A stretch of 64,000 nucleotides of DNA from Caldilineaceae bacterium (GTDB lineage: Bacteria; Chloroflexota; Anaerolineae; Caldilineales; Caldilineaceae): positions 62,001 to 126,000 of the forward strand of contig JAJEDJ010000005.1 in NCBI GenBank assembly GCA_022821545.1, read 5' to 3'. The position numbers and the translations under genes are program-made. The notes under the pieces were generated by a model. The model was not told the DNA's origin. It saw nothing but the letters and a program-made list of their open reading frames with translations, and did not search any database. This document shows, one piece after another, positions 29,384-38,300 of the stretch (positions are counted from its first letter, which is position 1; every line of letters begins with the position of its first letter).

Positions 29384-30300
29384 TCGTTGACGCCCATAGC
29401 CATGTGTTTCCCCGGATCCAGGGCCAAAATGGGGCCGGGCCCACGATAGGTACAGGTTACGGGCGGGCCGTGATCGGCGGCGAAGAGGTCCAGGTTACTC
29501 TGCCCATGGGCGAAGGGCTGGCCTATTCTCCGGAGCATCTCCTGGCCAATTTGGACTGGGGAGGCGTGGAGAAGGCGGTCCTTCTGCAGGGTCCCATGTA
29601 CGGAGAATGCAACCGGTACGCGTTGGACGCGATCCAGCGCTACCCGGACAGGCTGGTCGGCGCCGCCTACTTCGATCCCTGGTTGGCCGGCAGCCGCCAG
29701 ACCTTTGCGTCGACAATGGCTTTGGCCGGCTTTTGCGCTGTCAAGTTGGAGTGTTCTGTCCCTTCCGGGCTGTGCGGGATCCACCCTGAGGCCCGGCTAG
29801 GCGCCTCTGAACTTGACTGGCTGTGGAAGGAGCTTGAAACTCGCGGCCTCGTATTGGTACTCGACCTCGGCGGAATTGGCAGTCGTTCCTATCAGACGGA
29901 GGCAGTGCGTTCCATCGCTGTCCGCCACCCTGGGCTGACAATTGTAATCGCCCATCTGGGTCAGCCAAGGCCCGAAGCGGAACTGGCGCCCGAACAGTGG
30001 AAGCTTTGGGAGGAGCAGGTCGATTTGGGCTTGCTGCCCAACGTCTGGTTCGACTGCGCCTCGCTCATCGCCTTTGTCCAGGAAGAGGGCTACCCCTTTC
30101 CCAGTGTGGAGCGCTATCTCCGGCTTGCAGTTGAGCGAATCGGGGCGCACAAAATTATGTGGGGAACCGATCAGCCTGGAACCCTGTTGCACGCGACCTA
30201 TAAGCAGTACGTCCAACTGGCAATGAGCCACACGGCTTTTCTCTCTCCCCGCGAACAGGCGCAGGTATTGGGAGAGACTGCTCTTCATATATTCGGATGA
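29380..30300 (+). CDS. amidohydrolase 2 family metal-dependent hydrolase
   Basis: 306-residue TIM-barrel hydrolase or decarboxylase. The metal ligands are the HSH of VDAHSHVF, a His in VIAHLG and an Asp in MWGTDQPG, as in the amidohydrolase-2 group (ACMSD, resorcylate decarboxylase, lactonases). It is translationally coupled to the alcohol dehydrogenase (ATGA overlap). It may open a lactone or remove a carboxylate formed by the preceding dehydrogenase; this is inference. Confidence 0.87.
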   Translation: MIVDAHSHVFPRIQGQNGAGPTIGTGYGRAVIGGEEVQVTLPMGEGLAYSPEHLLANLDWGGVEKAVLLQGPMYGECNRYALDAIQRYPDRLVGAAYFDPWLAGSRQTFASTMALAGFCAVKLECSVPSGLCGIHPEARLGASELDWLWKELETRGLVLVLDLGGIGSRSYQTEAVRSIAVRHPGLTIVIAHLGQPRPEAELAPEQWKLWEEQVDLGLLPNVWFDCASLIAFVQEEGYPFPSVERYLRLAVERIGAHKIMWGTDQPGTLLHATYKQYVQLAMSHTAFLSPREQAQVLGETALHIFG

Positions 30301-30384
30301 GTGAAGTCTGCCTCGGGAACCAGGCGCAAGACCACGACCATACACATTCCACTGGAAGCTTCCAATCGAAAGGACAGGGGGCCG

Positions 30385-30747
30385 ATGACCGGGAAAAAAG
30401 CCGGGGAGCAGCTTGAACGATGTTTGGAAGCCTATCGAGACGGATCCCTTAGTGAAGAGATGCTGCGGGCGGCTCTGGATGCAGCCCGGGAAAACAGTGC
30501 AAAGCGCCAGGACATTCTCTACCTGCAAGCAGTCAGCACCTCCCTTGCCAGCCAGGTGCAAGGCATGTTGTTGATGGAGAACGGCGAAATTGCCGACGAG
30601 ATCCCTGACCCGGAGGACTGGCCTTATCAGACCGTTCTGGAGGCCGTACGCGATGGGTGGCGGGTAGTACAGTTTCCCAACCTGGCGCTGTTGCTGGATG
30701 AGACAAGGACGTACGGACTTGGCTGTGAATTCATACTGGAGCGGTGA
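30385..30747 (+). CDS. small conserved-looking hypothetical protein
   Basis: 120-residue soluble, mostly helical protein (GEQLERCLEAYRDGSLSEEMLRAALDAAR). It is not recognised. The open frame runs back to 30301 with a GTG, but ATG 30385 with AGGGG upstream is preferred. It lies between the amidohydrolase and the PhyH pair on the same strand. Confidence 0.6.
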   Translation: MTGKKAGEQLERCLEAYRDGSLSEEMLRAALDAARENSAKRQDILYLQAVSTSLASQVQGMLLMENGEIADEIPDPEDWPYQTVLEAVRDGWRVVQFPNLALLLDETRTYGLGCEFILER

Positions 30748-30777
30748 AACGGTATTCAGAAGAAGGAGTAGGATAAC

Positions 30778-31536
30778 GTGAGCGTACAAGAGGCGATTGA
30801 CCACCTGGACCTCTTCGGGTACTGCCTGCTGGAAGAGGCGATTCCGACAGAGCTGGCCGAAGGTATGGCGCAGAAGTTTTTCGCATTACACGAAGATCCC
30901 GGTAATCGCGCCTACTTCCAGGACCCGAACGATGATCTCTACCAAACCCTTTTCGGCCTGTTGAACCTTGATGATTCCAGTTGGACCTGCGCTGCCCATC
31001 CCGACGTACTCGCTGTGGTAAGGCACTTCCTCGGTGAAGACATTCGGCTGGCCGAGGCCTGTTCGAAGTGGGTCAAGCCGGGCGCACCGGCCGGTGGAGT
31101 CCACACTGACTCGGCCCAGGACTTGCCGGACCTACTGCCCGACACGCCCTGGATGATCAATTCTATCTGGATGATGACCGACTTCACGGAAGAGATCGGG
31201 GCCACGCGCATCATGCCTACCAGCCACCGATTGCGCCGCCGTCCGCCGCGAGGAATGAAGGCAGACGACCGGCGCCTGCTGCCGGTCACAGGCCGCCGCG
31301 GTTCTGTCTTCTTGTGGCATGGAGGCGTATGGCATGCGAACGGCGCCAACACGACTTTGGATCAGCACAGAATGGCACTGAACATTGCCTATTACCCTCC
31401 ATGGTGGAACCTCGCGCGTGAAGGCGGGCATCAGCCAATCTGGCCTGAGACGTTTGAGCGTATGCCCCCTGAGCTGCAAAGGCTCACACGCAATCGGGTC
31501 GCAAGGGAGCGGGAAGAGATATACGAAAGGAGATGA
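30778..31536 (+). CDS. phytanoyl-CoA dioxygenase family protein (PhyH)
   Basis: 252-residue Fe(II)/2-oxoglutarate-dependent oxygenase. The iron facial triad is visible as His-Asp in GGVHTDSAQ and His in WHANGAN, with a following Arg (RMALNIAYYP) to hold 2-oxoglutarate. It hydroxylates a small organic substrate that cannot be read from sequence. GTG 30778 has AAGGAG 9 bases upstream. It is paired with a second PhyH gene 6 bases after its stop. Confidence 0.87.
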   Translation: MSVQEAIDHLDLFGYCLLEEAIPTELAEGMAQKFFALHEDPGNRAYFQDPNDDLYQTLFGLLNLDDSSWTCAAHPDVLAVVRHFLGEDIRLAEACSKWVKPGAPAGGVHTDSAQDLPDLLPDTPWMINSIWMMTDFTEEIGATRIMPTSHRLRRRPPRGMKADDRRLLPVTGRRGSVFLWHGGVWHANGANTTLDQHRMALNIAYYPPWWNLAREGGHQPIWPETFERMPPELQRLTRNRVAREREEIYERR

Positions 31537-31542
31537 TCTACC

Positions 31543-32373
31543 ATGAGAACGCACTCTTGTCGTCCGGGGCTGAAGGACACACAGGTGCTGGACTTCTGCA
31601 AACAGGGCTTTCTGGTGTTGGAAGGGGTCGTACCGCAGGACATCAACCGCCGGACAGTCGAATTCCTGGACAAGTACCCGTCCCATGAACCGTCGGAGAT
31701 ACTGCATGAGGACTGGTTTGTCGACAACGTGATTCTGAACGACCAGGCTGCAGGGGCTGTCCGGGCACTGTTGGGTCAGAACTTTGGGCTGCCGATTGTA
31801 ATGAGCAACCACCGCGTGGAGTGCCCCTCGCCGGCACAGAACTGGCACAGGGATGGCAACTCCAAACATGGACCGGCTCTCAATTATCTCCAGGTCTTCT
31901 ACTATCCTGAAGACTGTTCGCTCGATCTCGGACCCACCGAGCTGCTTCCGGGTTCACATTTCCTCTTTTCCTTGTCCAAGAATATGGGCCACTACGGTAG
32001 CATCCGCGGCGCTTACCGCGCGGCCGCCCCCGCAGGAACGATTTTCCTCACCGTCTATTCGATCTGGCACCGTCGCTCTGCTGCCAGCGGCACGGGTCTT
32101 CGCAACCTGCTCAAGTACAACTACTGGCGCACGGAGGCGCCGCACCGGGACTGGATCCGGGAACCCGGCTTCGACACTGCCACGGCAAATTACAAGCTGG
32201 AGGACCCAACGTTTCGGGAGCAGTTTCGCGATTGTAACGACGCTGCCGAGATGTTCTACTGGTTGCTCGGCAGGTCGGACTCCTTCGCGCTGGCAGGAGG
32301 TCAGGGCTGGCCCCTGAACATAAACATAGGCAAATACATTGACACGCCCTACGGTGTTCCCGAATCGCATTGA
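31543..32373 (+). CDS. phytanoyl-CoA dioxygenase family protein (PhyH)
   Basis: 276-residue relative of the preceding gene. The triad is His-Asp in NWHRDGN and His in IWHRRSA; Arg lies in GLRNLLKY. The two may act on successive positions or form a heteromer. ATG 31543 has GAAAGGAG a few bases upstream. It is followed 96 bases later by a thiamine-diphosphate enzyme. Confidence 0.86.
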   Translation: MRTHSCRPGLKDTQVLDFCKQGFLVLEGVVPQDINRRTVEFLDKYPSHEPSEILHEDWFVDNVILNDQAAGAVRALLGQNFGLPIVMSNHRVECPSPAQNWHRDGNSKHGPALNYLQVFYYPEDCSLDLGPTELLPGSHFLFSLSKNMGHYGSIRGAYRAAAPAGTIFLTVYSIWHRRSAASGTGLRNLLKYNYWRTEAPHRDWIREPGFDTATANYKLEDPTFREQFRDCNDAAEMFYWLLGRSDSFALAGGQGWPLNINIGKYIDTPYGVPESH

Positions 32374-32469
32374 GTCGGCTCAACGTCAAGCGAAAGGCAG
32401 TTGTGGACATGCTGACTGAAAGTGGGCAGTTGACAGTGACAACCCTGGATTCGGGTGGGAAATGAGATA

Positions 32470-34219
32470 ATGGCTCGAATGCGCTGCGCCGCGGCCTTGG
32501 TCAGAGCGCTGGAACTGGAAGGGGTCAGGCACGTATTCGGCCACCCTGGACACGGCAACACTAACATTCTGGACGCGATTTACGACTCTCCTCAGATCGA
32601 CTTCAAGTTGACGCGCCATGAGCAGGCAGCTGCGCACATCGCTGACGGCTATGCCCGCATTTCCGGAGATATTGCCGTCTGCTGCGCCTCAGTTGGACCT
32701 GGGCCTGCAAACATGGTCATGGGTCTGGCTTCGGCTGCAGCAGCGTCCAGTCCCGTCGTTGCCATATTCGGCGGCGTGATAACGCGTTGGGTCGGCCGCG
32801 GCCAGCTGCAGGAGACCAGCCCCTTCTACGGCCTGCCGGACCAAAGCTTCGTGCAGGTCCTGCAACCTGTCGTGAAAAAGGTGTGGCAGGTTCAGCACCC
32901 CGACCTCGTTCCTGAGACTGTGCGCAAGGCGTGCGCGCTCGCGCGAGCGGGCAATCCCGGGCCGGTTGCAGTTGAAATCCCCTGGGATCTTCAGGCCGCA
33001 TTCCACGAATTTGACGATATTCCAAATCCCGCCCGCTTCGGCTACGCGCGGCGGGTACGGCCGGATGCGCAAGCAGTTGCGATGGCGGCCGATGCCCTTC
33101 ACCGGGCTGCCAACCCCGTAATTGTTGCAGGATACGGCGCGGTCCTCGCCGAGGCAGGGCCTGAAATACTTGAACTGGCCGAAATGCTTGGCGCGCCGGT
33201 AGCCACTTCATACGCCGCCAAGGGGATTCTGGCCGAGGACCATCCGCTGAGTTTGGGAAACGTTGGCTGGCTTGGCCACCCGAACGCCCATGAGATGATT
33301 CGGGAACATGCCGACGTCGTCCTTGCGATTGGCTTCAGTTTTTCCGATCTCTCGACCTGCTGGTGGACGGAAGGCATGCCCTTTGTAAAGCAGAACTGCT
33401 TCATCCAGATTGACATCGATGCCAACCAGATCGGACGAACCTATCCCGTGGAGGTCGGTCTTCTGGGCGATGCCAAGGCGACTTTGCAGGAGACGATTGG
33501 CGCCTTGTCGACAAAGGGGGGGGCCCTCTTTCAAAACAGAGAATCTGGAGCTGACGGCGAAAGTCAAATCCGGTTTTCGCATGGAAGTTCCCGGCGAAGA
33601 GAGTGACGCTCAGGGCATGGAGCCGTTACGCGTGGTCGAGGAACTGCGCCGCGTCCTGCCAAAGGACATTCTCTTTTCGCTGGACACGGGCGACCACAAC
33701 CACTATTTCGGCGCCTTCTTTCCCATCTATTCACCGCGCCGGCTACTCTACCCGGGAGGCTGGACACCGATGGGATTTGGTCCAACCTCCATCATCGGAG
33801 GCAAGCTGGCCCGGCCTGACCTGCCGGCCGTCTGTGTGACGGGAGACGGGGGCTTTCTCATGGTCTGCCAGGAGGTGATCACCGCGGTCGAGTGGGGGCT
33901 GCCGGTGATTTGGGTTGTGTTCAACAACCAGACACTTGGCGCTATTCGCGGGGGACAGCTGGCCAGCTACGGAGGGAGGGTCATCGGCACGGAGTTCTCT
34001 GAGAATGCAGATTACGCAGCGTTGGCAAGATCACTCAGGGCCGAAGGGTTGACCGTCAGCCGTTACGCTGAGATCGAAGATGCAATCGGACACGCCCTGG
34101 CGTGCGGCAGGCCCTGCGTCGTGGACATGCGCATCGCCCGCGATCCGGCCCCTCCGCCAATTGCGGGGATGTGGTTCGAACCGGAAAGAGATGAAATTCC
34201 GCCCAGGCCGCGCAGCTGA
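32470..34219 (+). pseudogene. thiamine-diphosphate-dependent enzyme (acetolactate synthase/oxalyl-CoA decarboxylase-like) split by a +1 frameshift
   Basis: Two overlapping frames make one ThDP enzyme. The first (from ATG 32470; GTG 32455 also possible) holds the pyrimidine domain with the catalytic Glu in RHEQAAAHIADGYAR and the central domain. It then drifts and stops at 33606. The second frame continues the protein with SFKTENLELTAKVK, the diphosphate domain GDGGFLMVCQEV and its paired NN. The switch falls at the eight-G run 33516-33523: dropping one G restores a single reading frame of about 580 residues. Both halves look intact, so this may be a recent mutation, an assembly error at the homopolymer, or slippage. 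The substrate is probably a 2-keto acid or CoA thioester. Confidence 0.8.
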
Positions 34220-34333
34220 AGCCGCTTGCGCTGGAACTGAGATTCTTGGCGGCAGGAAGAACCATGCCAACCGGAGCAAAGTCCCTTGAGGGGCAACGAT
34301 GACCATTTTCCATGGGAAAGAGGGGAACAAACG

Positions 34334-35302
34334 ATGAGACTCGGCAGCGGCCGCTTTGTCTATGAAGAGGTGGAAAGCTGGGGTGAAGTTCCTGAAGGAT
34401 GGAATATCGTAGAGGCGCCTGGCGTAGCGGTTGACTCCCAGGACAGGGTCTATGTCTTCTGCCGAAGTGAGCATCCGGTCATTGTGTTTGACCGCGACGG
34501 CCGCTTTCTGCGCTCATGGGGCGAAGGGTTGATCAAACGGGCGCACGATATTATCGTCGGCCCGGACGACTCCATCTACTGTGTGGACGACTGGGGTCAT
34601 GCCGTACACAAATTCACCCCGGAGGGCGAACTCCTCATGTCGATTGAGACGGCGGACAGTCCTGCCGACACAGGATACATCTGGGATGTCCAAAAGGAGG
34701 TGTTGCGCGCCGGTCCGCCCTTCAACTATCCCACTGGAATCGCTCTGTCTCCGGAGGGCGAACTGTACGTGTCGGACGGTTACGGCAACGCCCGCGTACA
34801 CAAGTTCACGGCGGATGGCGGTTTGCTGCTTTCCTGGGGTGAACCGGGGACAGGGGCCGGCCAGTTCGTTACCCCGCACAATGTCTGCGTGGACCGCGAA
34901 GGCACGGTTTATGTAGCCGACCGTCAGAACCGGCGAATGCAGCTCTTCAACCCGCAGGGCGAATACCTCGGACAGTGGGACGATATCTGGTGGCCCTGCG
35001 ATATGTGCATCGACGCCGACAATAACATGTATCTGGCCGAAGTGGGCGGCATTTTCATGGGTGAAACGAAGATACCGGTCTTCGACAACCCGCCGGCCCG
35101 CATCACAGTGCGAGACTTGAGCGGCACGATCCTGAGCGAATGGGGGATGGAAGATCCCTACGGCTCCAACCGCTACTTCAGCCCCCACAACATCGCATTT
35201 GACTCACGCGGTGATCTGTACGTGGGAGAGGTTGCCCACTCCTACCCGGACGGAACAACGCCGCAGGACTGGCGCGTATTGAGAAAATACGCCCGTGTTT
35301 AG
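34334..35302 (+). CDS. NHL-repeat beta-propeller protein
   Basis: 322-residue propeller with several NHL-like blades (for example SDGYGNARVHKFTADGGLLLSWG and VADRQNRRMQLFNPQGEYLGQW). There is no signal peptide, so it is probably cytoplasmic. It may be a lactonase-like or lyase-like enzyme or a scaffold; some NHL proteins in sugar pathways are lactonases. ATG 34334 has AGGGGA 7 bases upstream, replacing the longer frame from 34286. It is the last gene of the plus-strand metabolic run before the low-GC island. Confidence 0.82.
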   Translation: MRLGSGRFVYEEVESWGEVPEGWNIVEAPGVAVDSQDRVYVFCRSEHPVIVFDRDGRFLRSWGEGLIKRAHDIIVGPDDSIYCVDDWGHAVHKFTPEGELLMSIETADSPADTGYIWDVQKEVLRAGPPFNYPTGIALSPEGELYVSDGYGNARVHKFTADGGLLLSWGEPGTGAGQFVTPHNVCVDREGTVYVADRQNRRMQLFNPQGEYLGQWDDIWWPCDMCIDADNNMYLAEVGGIFMGETKIPVFDNPPARITVRDLSGTILSEWGMEDPYGSNRYFSPHNIAFDSRGDLYVGEVAHSYPDGTTPQDWRVLRKYARV

Positions 35303-35341
35303 CATTTGGGAACTGATTTTATTCGGCGAAACTGCAGAGGT

Positions 35342-35986
35342 CTACGCAGACTTGACGGCTTCCAAATTGCTTTCTTCGTCCGTTCTCTGGACGATGATAT
35401 GAATCGCCTCGCAGATTTCATGGATGAAACCTGTTGCACTCTCGGTTTCGGCTAGAGAAATAGGCCAGCGCGAGCCTGGGACGCTAGGGTCAAGGTCTGA
35501 TTCGTGGGCAATCTTGTTGCGGCGCTCAACGATCAAACGGAGTTCAGACTTCACAATTTGTGGGTTGAGGCCAAGTTGAGAAGCCACTGAAGCCCACAAT
35601 TCGCATGCCGAAAAGAGTCGTACAGCGTCAGCAATTCTCTCGGGGTGTTGGAACGCTTGATATCCGTGCCTTTCACGAATCTCCGCCTCGAACCAGGCAT
35701 TCCCACTCGACTCATCTAGCCCTCCTACTATTGACTCCATGCCAACCTGAAACCTCAAAAAGGCATTCGTACAGGGACGTTTTCCCTCGTAGGATTCTAG
35801 CATCCCCACACGAGTAATCTCGTGAATATATCTGTCGAGCGCACTGACGGCCATCACGAATTGAGCACGCAGAAGATCGGACTCATCCAGATCTGGCACT
35901 GCGACATGCTCAAGTGCTTCATACAACAAGCCCATAGCCCTCACGCGACCAATATCTTCGCGAAGCTGTTCAATTGACCTTAGCAT
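35342..35986 (-). CDS. HEPN-domain putative RNase, second gene of a ParA-HEPN operon
   Basis: 214-residue, mostly helical protein. The HEPN signature R-x4-H is exact at Arg156-Asn157-Lys158-Ile159-Ala160-His161 (ERRNKIAHES), and an ALDRYIHEI helix near 49-57 resembles the RiboL-PSP/MAE-type HEPN group. HEPN proteins with this motif are metal-independent RNases and often act as toxins or abortive-infection effectors. The start ATG overlaps the ATPase stop by 7 bases (ATGCTAA), so translation is coupled. Local GC is clearly lower than the flanks, suggesting recent acquisition. RNase activity is inferred from the motif, not shown. Confidence 0.78.
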   Translation of the reverse strand: MLRSIEQLREDIGRVRAMGLLYEALEHVAVPDLDESDLLRAQFVMAVSALDRYIHEITRVGMLESYEGKRPCTNAFLRFQVGMESIVGGLDESSGNAWFEAEIRERHGYQAFQHPERIADAVRLFSACELWASVASQLGLNPQIVKSELRLIVERRNKIAHESDLDPSVPGSRWPISLAETESATGFIHEICEAIHIIVQRTDEESNLEAVKSA

Positions 35987-37083
35987 TCGTCGGTCAGTGC
36001 GATTATCCGGTCCGCGCCTTCGGAGAATAAGAGTCGGAATCGATTCATCGCCTCTTTTGTGCTTTCGAGAACTACGCCTTCATGTCTCAGTTGCGCATCG
36101 CTCAAATCAAAGACTGGGGCGTTATGTTCTTGTGAACGTGCGATCAGACTATTGAAGTCAGGAACTTGCAGCAACGGCCGACTAATCACAGAGTCGTAGA
36201 CGAATTCGGGAAACAAGTGGGGAGTTATTGGTGGGTGCAGGGAAGTCTCAGGTGCTTTCTCGTATGTTTCGAGAGGAAGTAACATATGGTTCTTGGACAA
36301 AACCGGTATGAGACTAGATACAATGCCCTTTCCTATTTCGTCAATCCACTGTTGAAAGGCGGAAGCGGGCACTCCCTTTCTAACGCGGTAGTTTTGAATT
36401 ATGGTACCAAGAAACTTGGGATGTTTGTCAGGGAATGGATAGATTGACTCTCGCAGAACTGGAAGCGCCTTGCCTTCTCTTGCCCAAGCTGACCACTTTG
36501 GCAGAATTGACGCGAGACTTTCCGTAGCCATGGCCGAAAAGTAGTCAGGAAACATTGGTACCATGAAAAAATCACTTGTCATAAGCAGATTGCGATTGAT
36601 AGGTCCTAGGCTCGGACTCATATCGACCAAAATGAAGTCTGCATCATATTGTTCTGAAGTGCGAGCAAACAGGTAACTAAAGGAACCGGGCAAGTTCCTC
36701 AGAGCCTGGAGCGACCCTGACAATTCCTGAGCAATACCAAGTGAGACTTCGTATTCGGCTAGTCCGATATGTCCAGGTAGCAGATACAGATTGGGCTGGC
36801 GTTCAATTTCTTCGCAAGTTACTGCCTCGATGAGCGCCGGGCGAGATTCAAATGCAGGTGAGAGGCCGTCACGTACGTTCCTCACCTCATCTGACCCATA
36901 GATGGACTCAAAGTCGTCGGCTCCTTTGAATCCAAGGACCATTCCGGTAAGATTGCACTGAGGATCGCAGTCGACGATAATAACTTTCTTGCCCTTTTCT
37001 GCCAGCATCCAACCTAGATTGAAGGTGGTAGTTGTTTTGCCAACTCCACCTTTGTGATTAAAGAGTGCAATTTGCTTTGCCAT
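35980..37083 (-). CDS. ParA/Soj-like deviant-Walker ATPase, first gene of a ParA-HEPN operon
   Basis: 367-residue SIMIBI ATPase. The deviant Walker A is NHKGGVGKTT (Lys11 and Lys16), followed by IIVDCDPQCNLT and the Walker B-type VDMSPSLGPINRN, the layout of ParA/Soj. An unusual C-terminal extension of about 110 residues (from roughly TPHLFPEFVYD) is not part of classical ParA. No parB gene or parS-like site is nearby, so chromosome segregation is unlikely. The start was moved from GTG 37092 to ATG 37083, with AAAGGTG about 7 bases upstream. One sample line (36541) is about 38 % GC against about 60 % at 34561. It may sense or switch the HEPN partner through nucleotide-dependent dimerisation (inference). 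Confidence 0.82.
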   Translation of the reverse strand: MAKQIALFNHKGGVGKTTTTFNLGWMLAEKGKKVIIVDCDPQCNLTGMVLGFKGADDFESIYGSDEVRNVRDGLSPAFESRPALIEAVTCEEIERQPNLYLLPGHIGLAEYEVSLGIAQELSGSLQALRNLPGSFSYLFARTSEQYDADFILVDMSPSLGPINRNLLMTSDFFMVPMFPDYFSAMATESLASILPKWSAWAREGKALPVLRESIYPFPDKHPKFLGTIIQNYRVRKGVPASAFQQWIDEIGKGIVSSLIPVLSKNHMLLPLETYEKAPETSLHPPITPHLFPEFVYDSVISRPLLQVPDFNSLIARSQEHNAPVFDLSDAQLRHEGVVLESTKEAMNRFRLLFSEGADRIIALTDEC

Positions 37084-37169
37084 AGGACACACCTTTCATT
37101 TCTCGCGGTGGCAAACCCCATCCAGCCGATTAAGGAGCCGCCAACTGCTACTGCAATCGCAAATGTCTC

Positions 37170-37197
37170 AGTATACATTACAGAAATGGCTTGTCAA
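37170..37197 (-). promoter_or_regulatory. near-consensus sigma-70-type promoter of the ParA-HEPN operon
   Basis: On the minus strand: TTGACA (6/6), a 16-base spacer and TATACT (5/6). Transcription would start near 37163, about 80 bases before the ATPase start codon. It is the strongest promoter match noticed in the window. Confidence 0.75.
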
Positions 37198-37341
37198 TTT
37201 CAGATGCCATCGGACTGCCGATGCGAACTTTGAACATCCAAGGATTTGCATGACATTCTCGTTCGGCAAGCGATAGGATATGATTGGCGTGGCATTCCAG
37301 CCAAGATCCGCAGGTTTCTTTCATTCGATGGAGGACACACA

Positions 37342-38274
37342 GTGACATCTCAAGGTGTGTATACTGTACATGGGAAGCCTTTAGACACCAGAAGCCAAAG
37401 ATACGGCGAACTGCGCTCATCCGCGCACCTGTTGCAAGACTTCGTTGAACTCCGCTGTCGATTTGAAGAGGACGGCTACCTCTATCTGCCCGGCCTGCTC
37501 GACCGAGACACCTTGTCAGCCGCACGGCAGACAATGCTGGAGGCCCTGGCCGAATTGGACTTCATTGACACGGACTACCCGTTGAGCGACGGCATCGCCA
37601 GGCGAGAAATCTCCGTTTCGGCGAGGGAGATGGTCCGCCTTTCCAGGAACAACGAACCTCTGCGCCGGGCGCTCTACGGCGGGCCCATGATCGCATTCTA
37701 TGAGCAGTTCCTGGGCGGGCCGATTCGTCCGCTCGACTTCACCTGGTGCCGAGTCAAGTCGTCTGGCGAGGAAACCGCCACCAATCCCCATTATGACATT
37801 GTTTTCATGGGTCGAGGAACGAAGAACCTCTACACAAGCTGGACTCCTCTAGGCGACATTCCCCGCCGGATGGGCGGCCTGATGATACTGGAAAACTCCC
37901 ACCGCCTGGAGGAAATTAAATCAACATATGGCCAGTCCGACGTCGACGTGTACTGCACAAACGAGCCTTCAGCAACTGAGACGGAGTCGGGGCAAAAGCG
38001 CTGGCAGGGGTCGGGAATGGGTACCTATTCCTACGATGCCATTTCCCTGGGAGAGGAGTTGAAGAGTCGCTGGCTCACGACTGACTACGAGCTCGGCGAC
38101 CTGTTGGTTTTCAGCATGTACACGATGCACGCCAGCATGGACAACCTGACCAACCGGCTGCGCCTCTCGACCGACACGCGCTACCAACTGGCCTCCGAAC
38201 CGGTAGACGAACGCTGGATTGGCGAAAATCCGATTACCCATGGCCCTGAGGCGAAAAAGGGGATAATCTGTTAA
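37342..38274 (+). CDS. phytanoyl-CoA dioxygenase family protein (PhyH)
   Basis: 310-residue Fe(II)/2-oxoglutarate oxygenase. His-Asp is in NPHYDIVF, the distal His in YTMHASMDN, and Arg in NRLRLSTDTR. The start was moved from TTG 37246 to GTG 37342, which has GGAGG 7 bases upstream. It is transcribed away from the ParA-HEPN operon. The substrate is unknown; it is diverged from the 30.8-32.4 kb pair. Confidence 0.87.
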   Translation: MTSQGVYTVHGKPLDTRSQRYGELRSSAHLLQDFVELRCRFEEDGYLYLPGLLDRDTLSAARQTMLEALAELDFIDTDYPLSDGIARREISVSAREMVRLSRNNEPLRRALYGGPMIAFYEQFLGGPIRPLDFTWCRVKSSGEETATNPHYDIVFMGRGTKNLYTSWTPLGDIPRRMGGLMILENSHRLEEIKSTYGQSDVDVYCTNEPSATETESGQKRWQGSGMGTYSYDAISLGEELKSRWLTTDYELGDLLVFSMYTMHASMDNLTNRLRLSTDTRYQLASEPVDERWIGENPITHGPEAKKGIIC

Positions 38275-38300
38275 GGACTGGCAGTTGCGCCTGCCTCGGT

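Noticed and set aside
30301..30384. GTG 30301 as the start of the small hypothetical protein
   Set aside because: It abuts the amidohydrolase stop and has no ribosome-binding site; the extra residues are low-complexity.
35603..35817. Small plus-strand frame inside the HEPN gene, considered as an antitoxin
   Set aside because: It lies wholly within the HEPN coding region, with no ribosome-binding site and Arg/Pro-rich shadow composition.
37246..37341. TTG 37246 as start of the PhyH gene
   Set aside because: No ribosome-binding site, and it extends beyond the family N-terminus; GTG 37342 has GGAGG at 7 bases.
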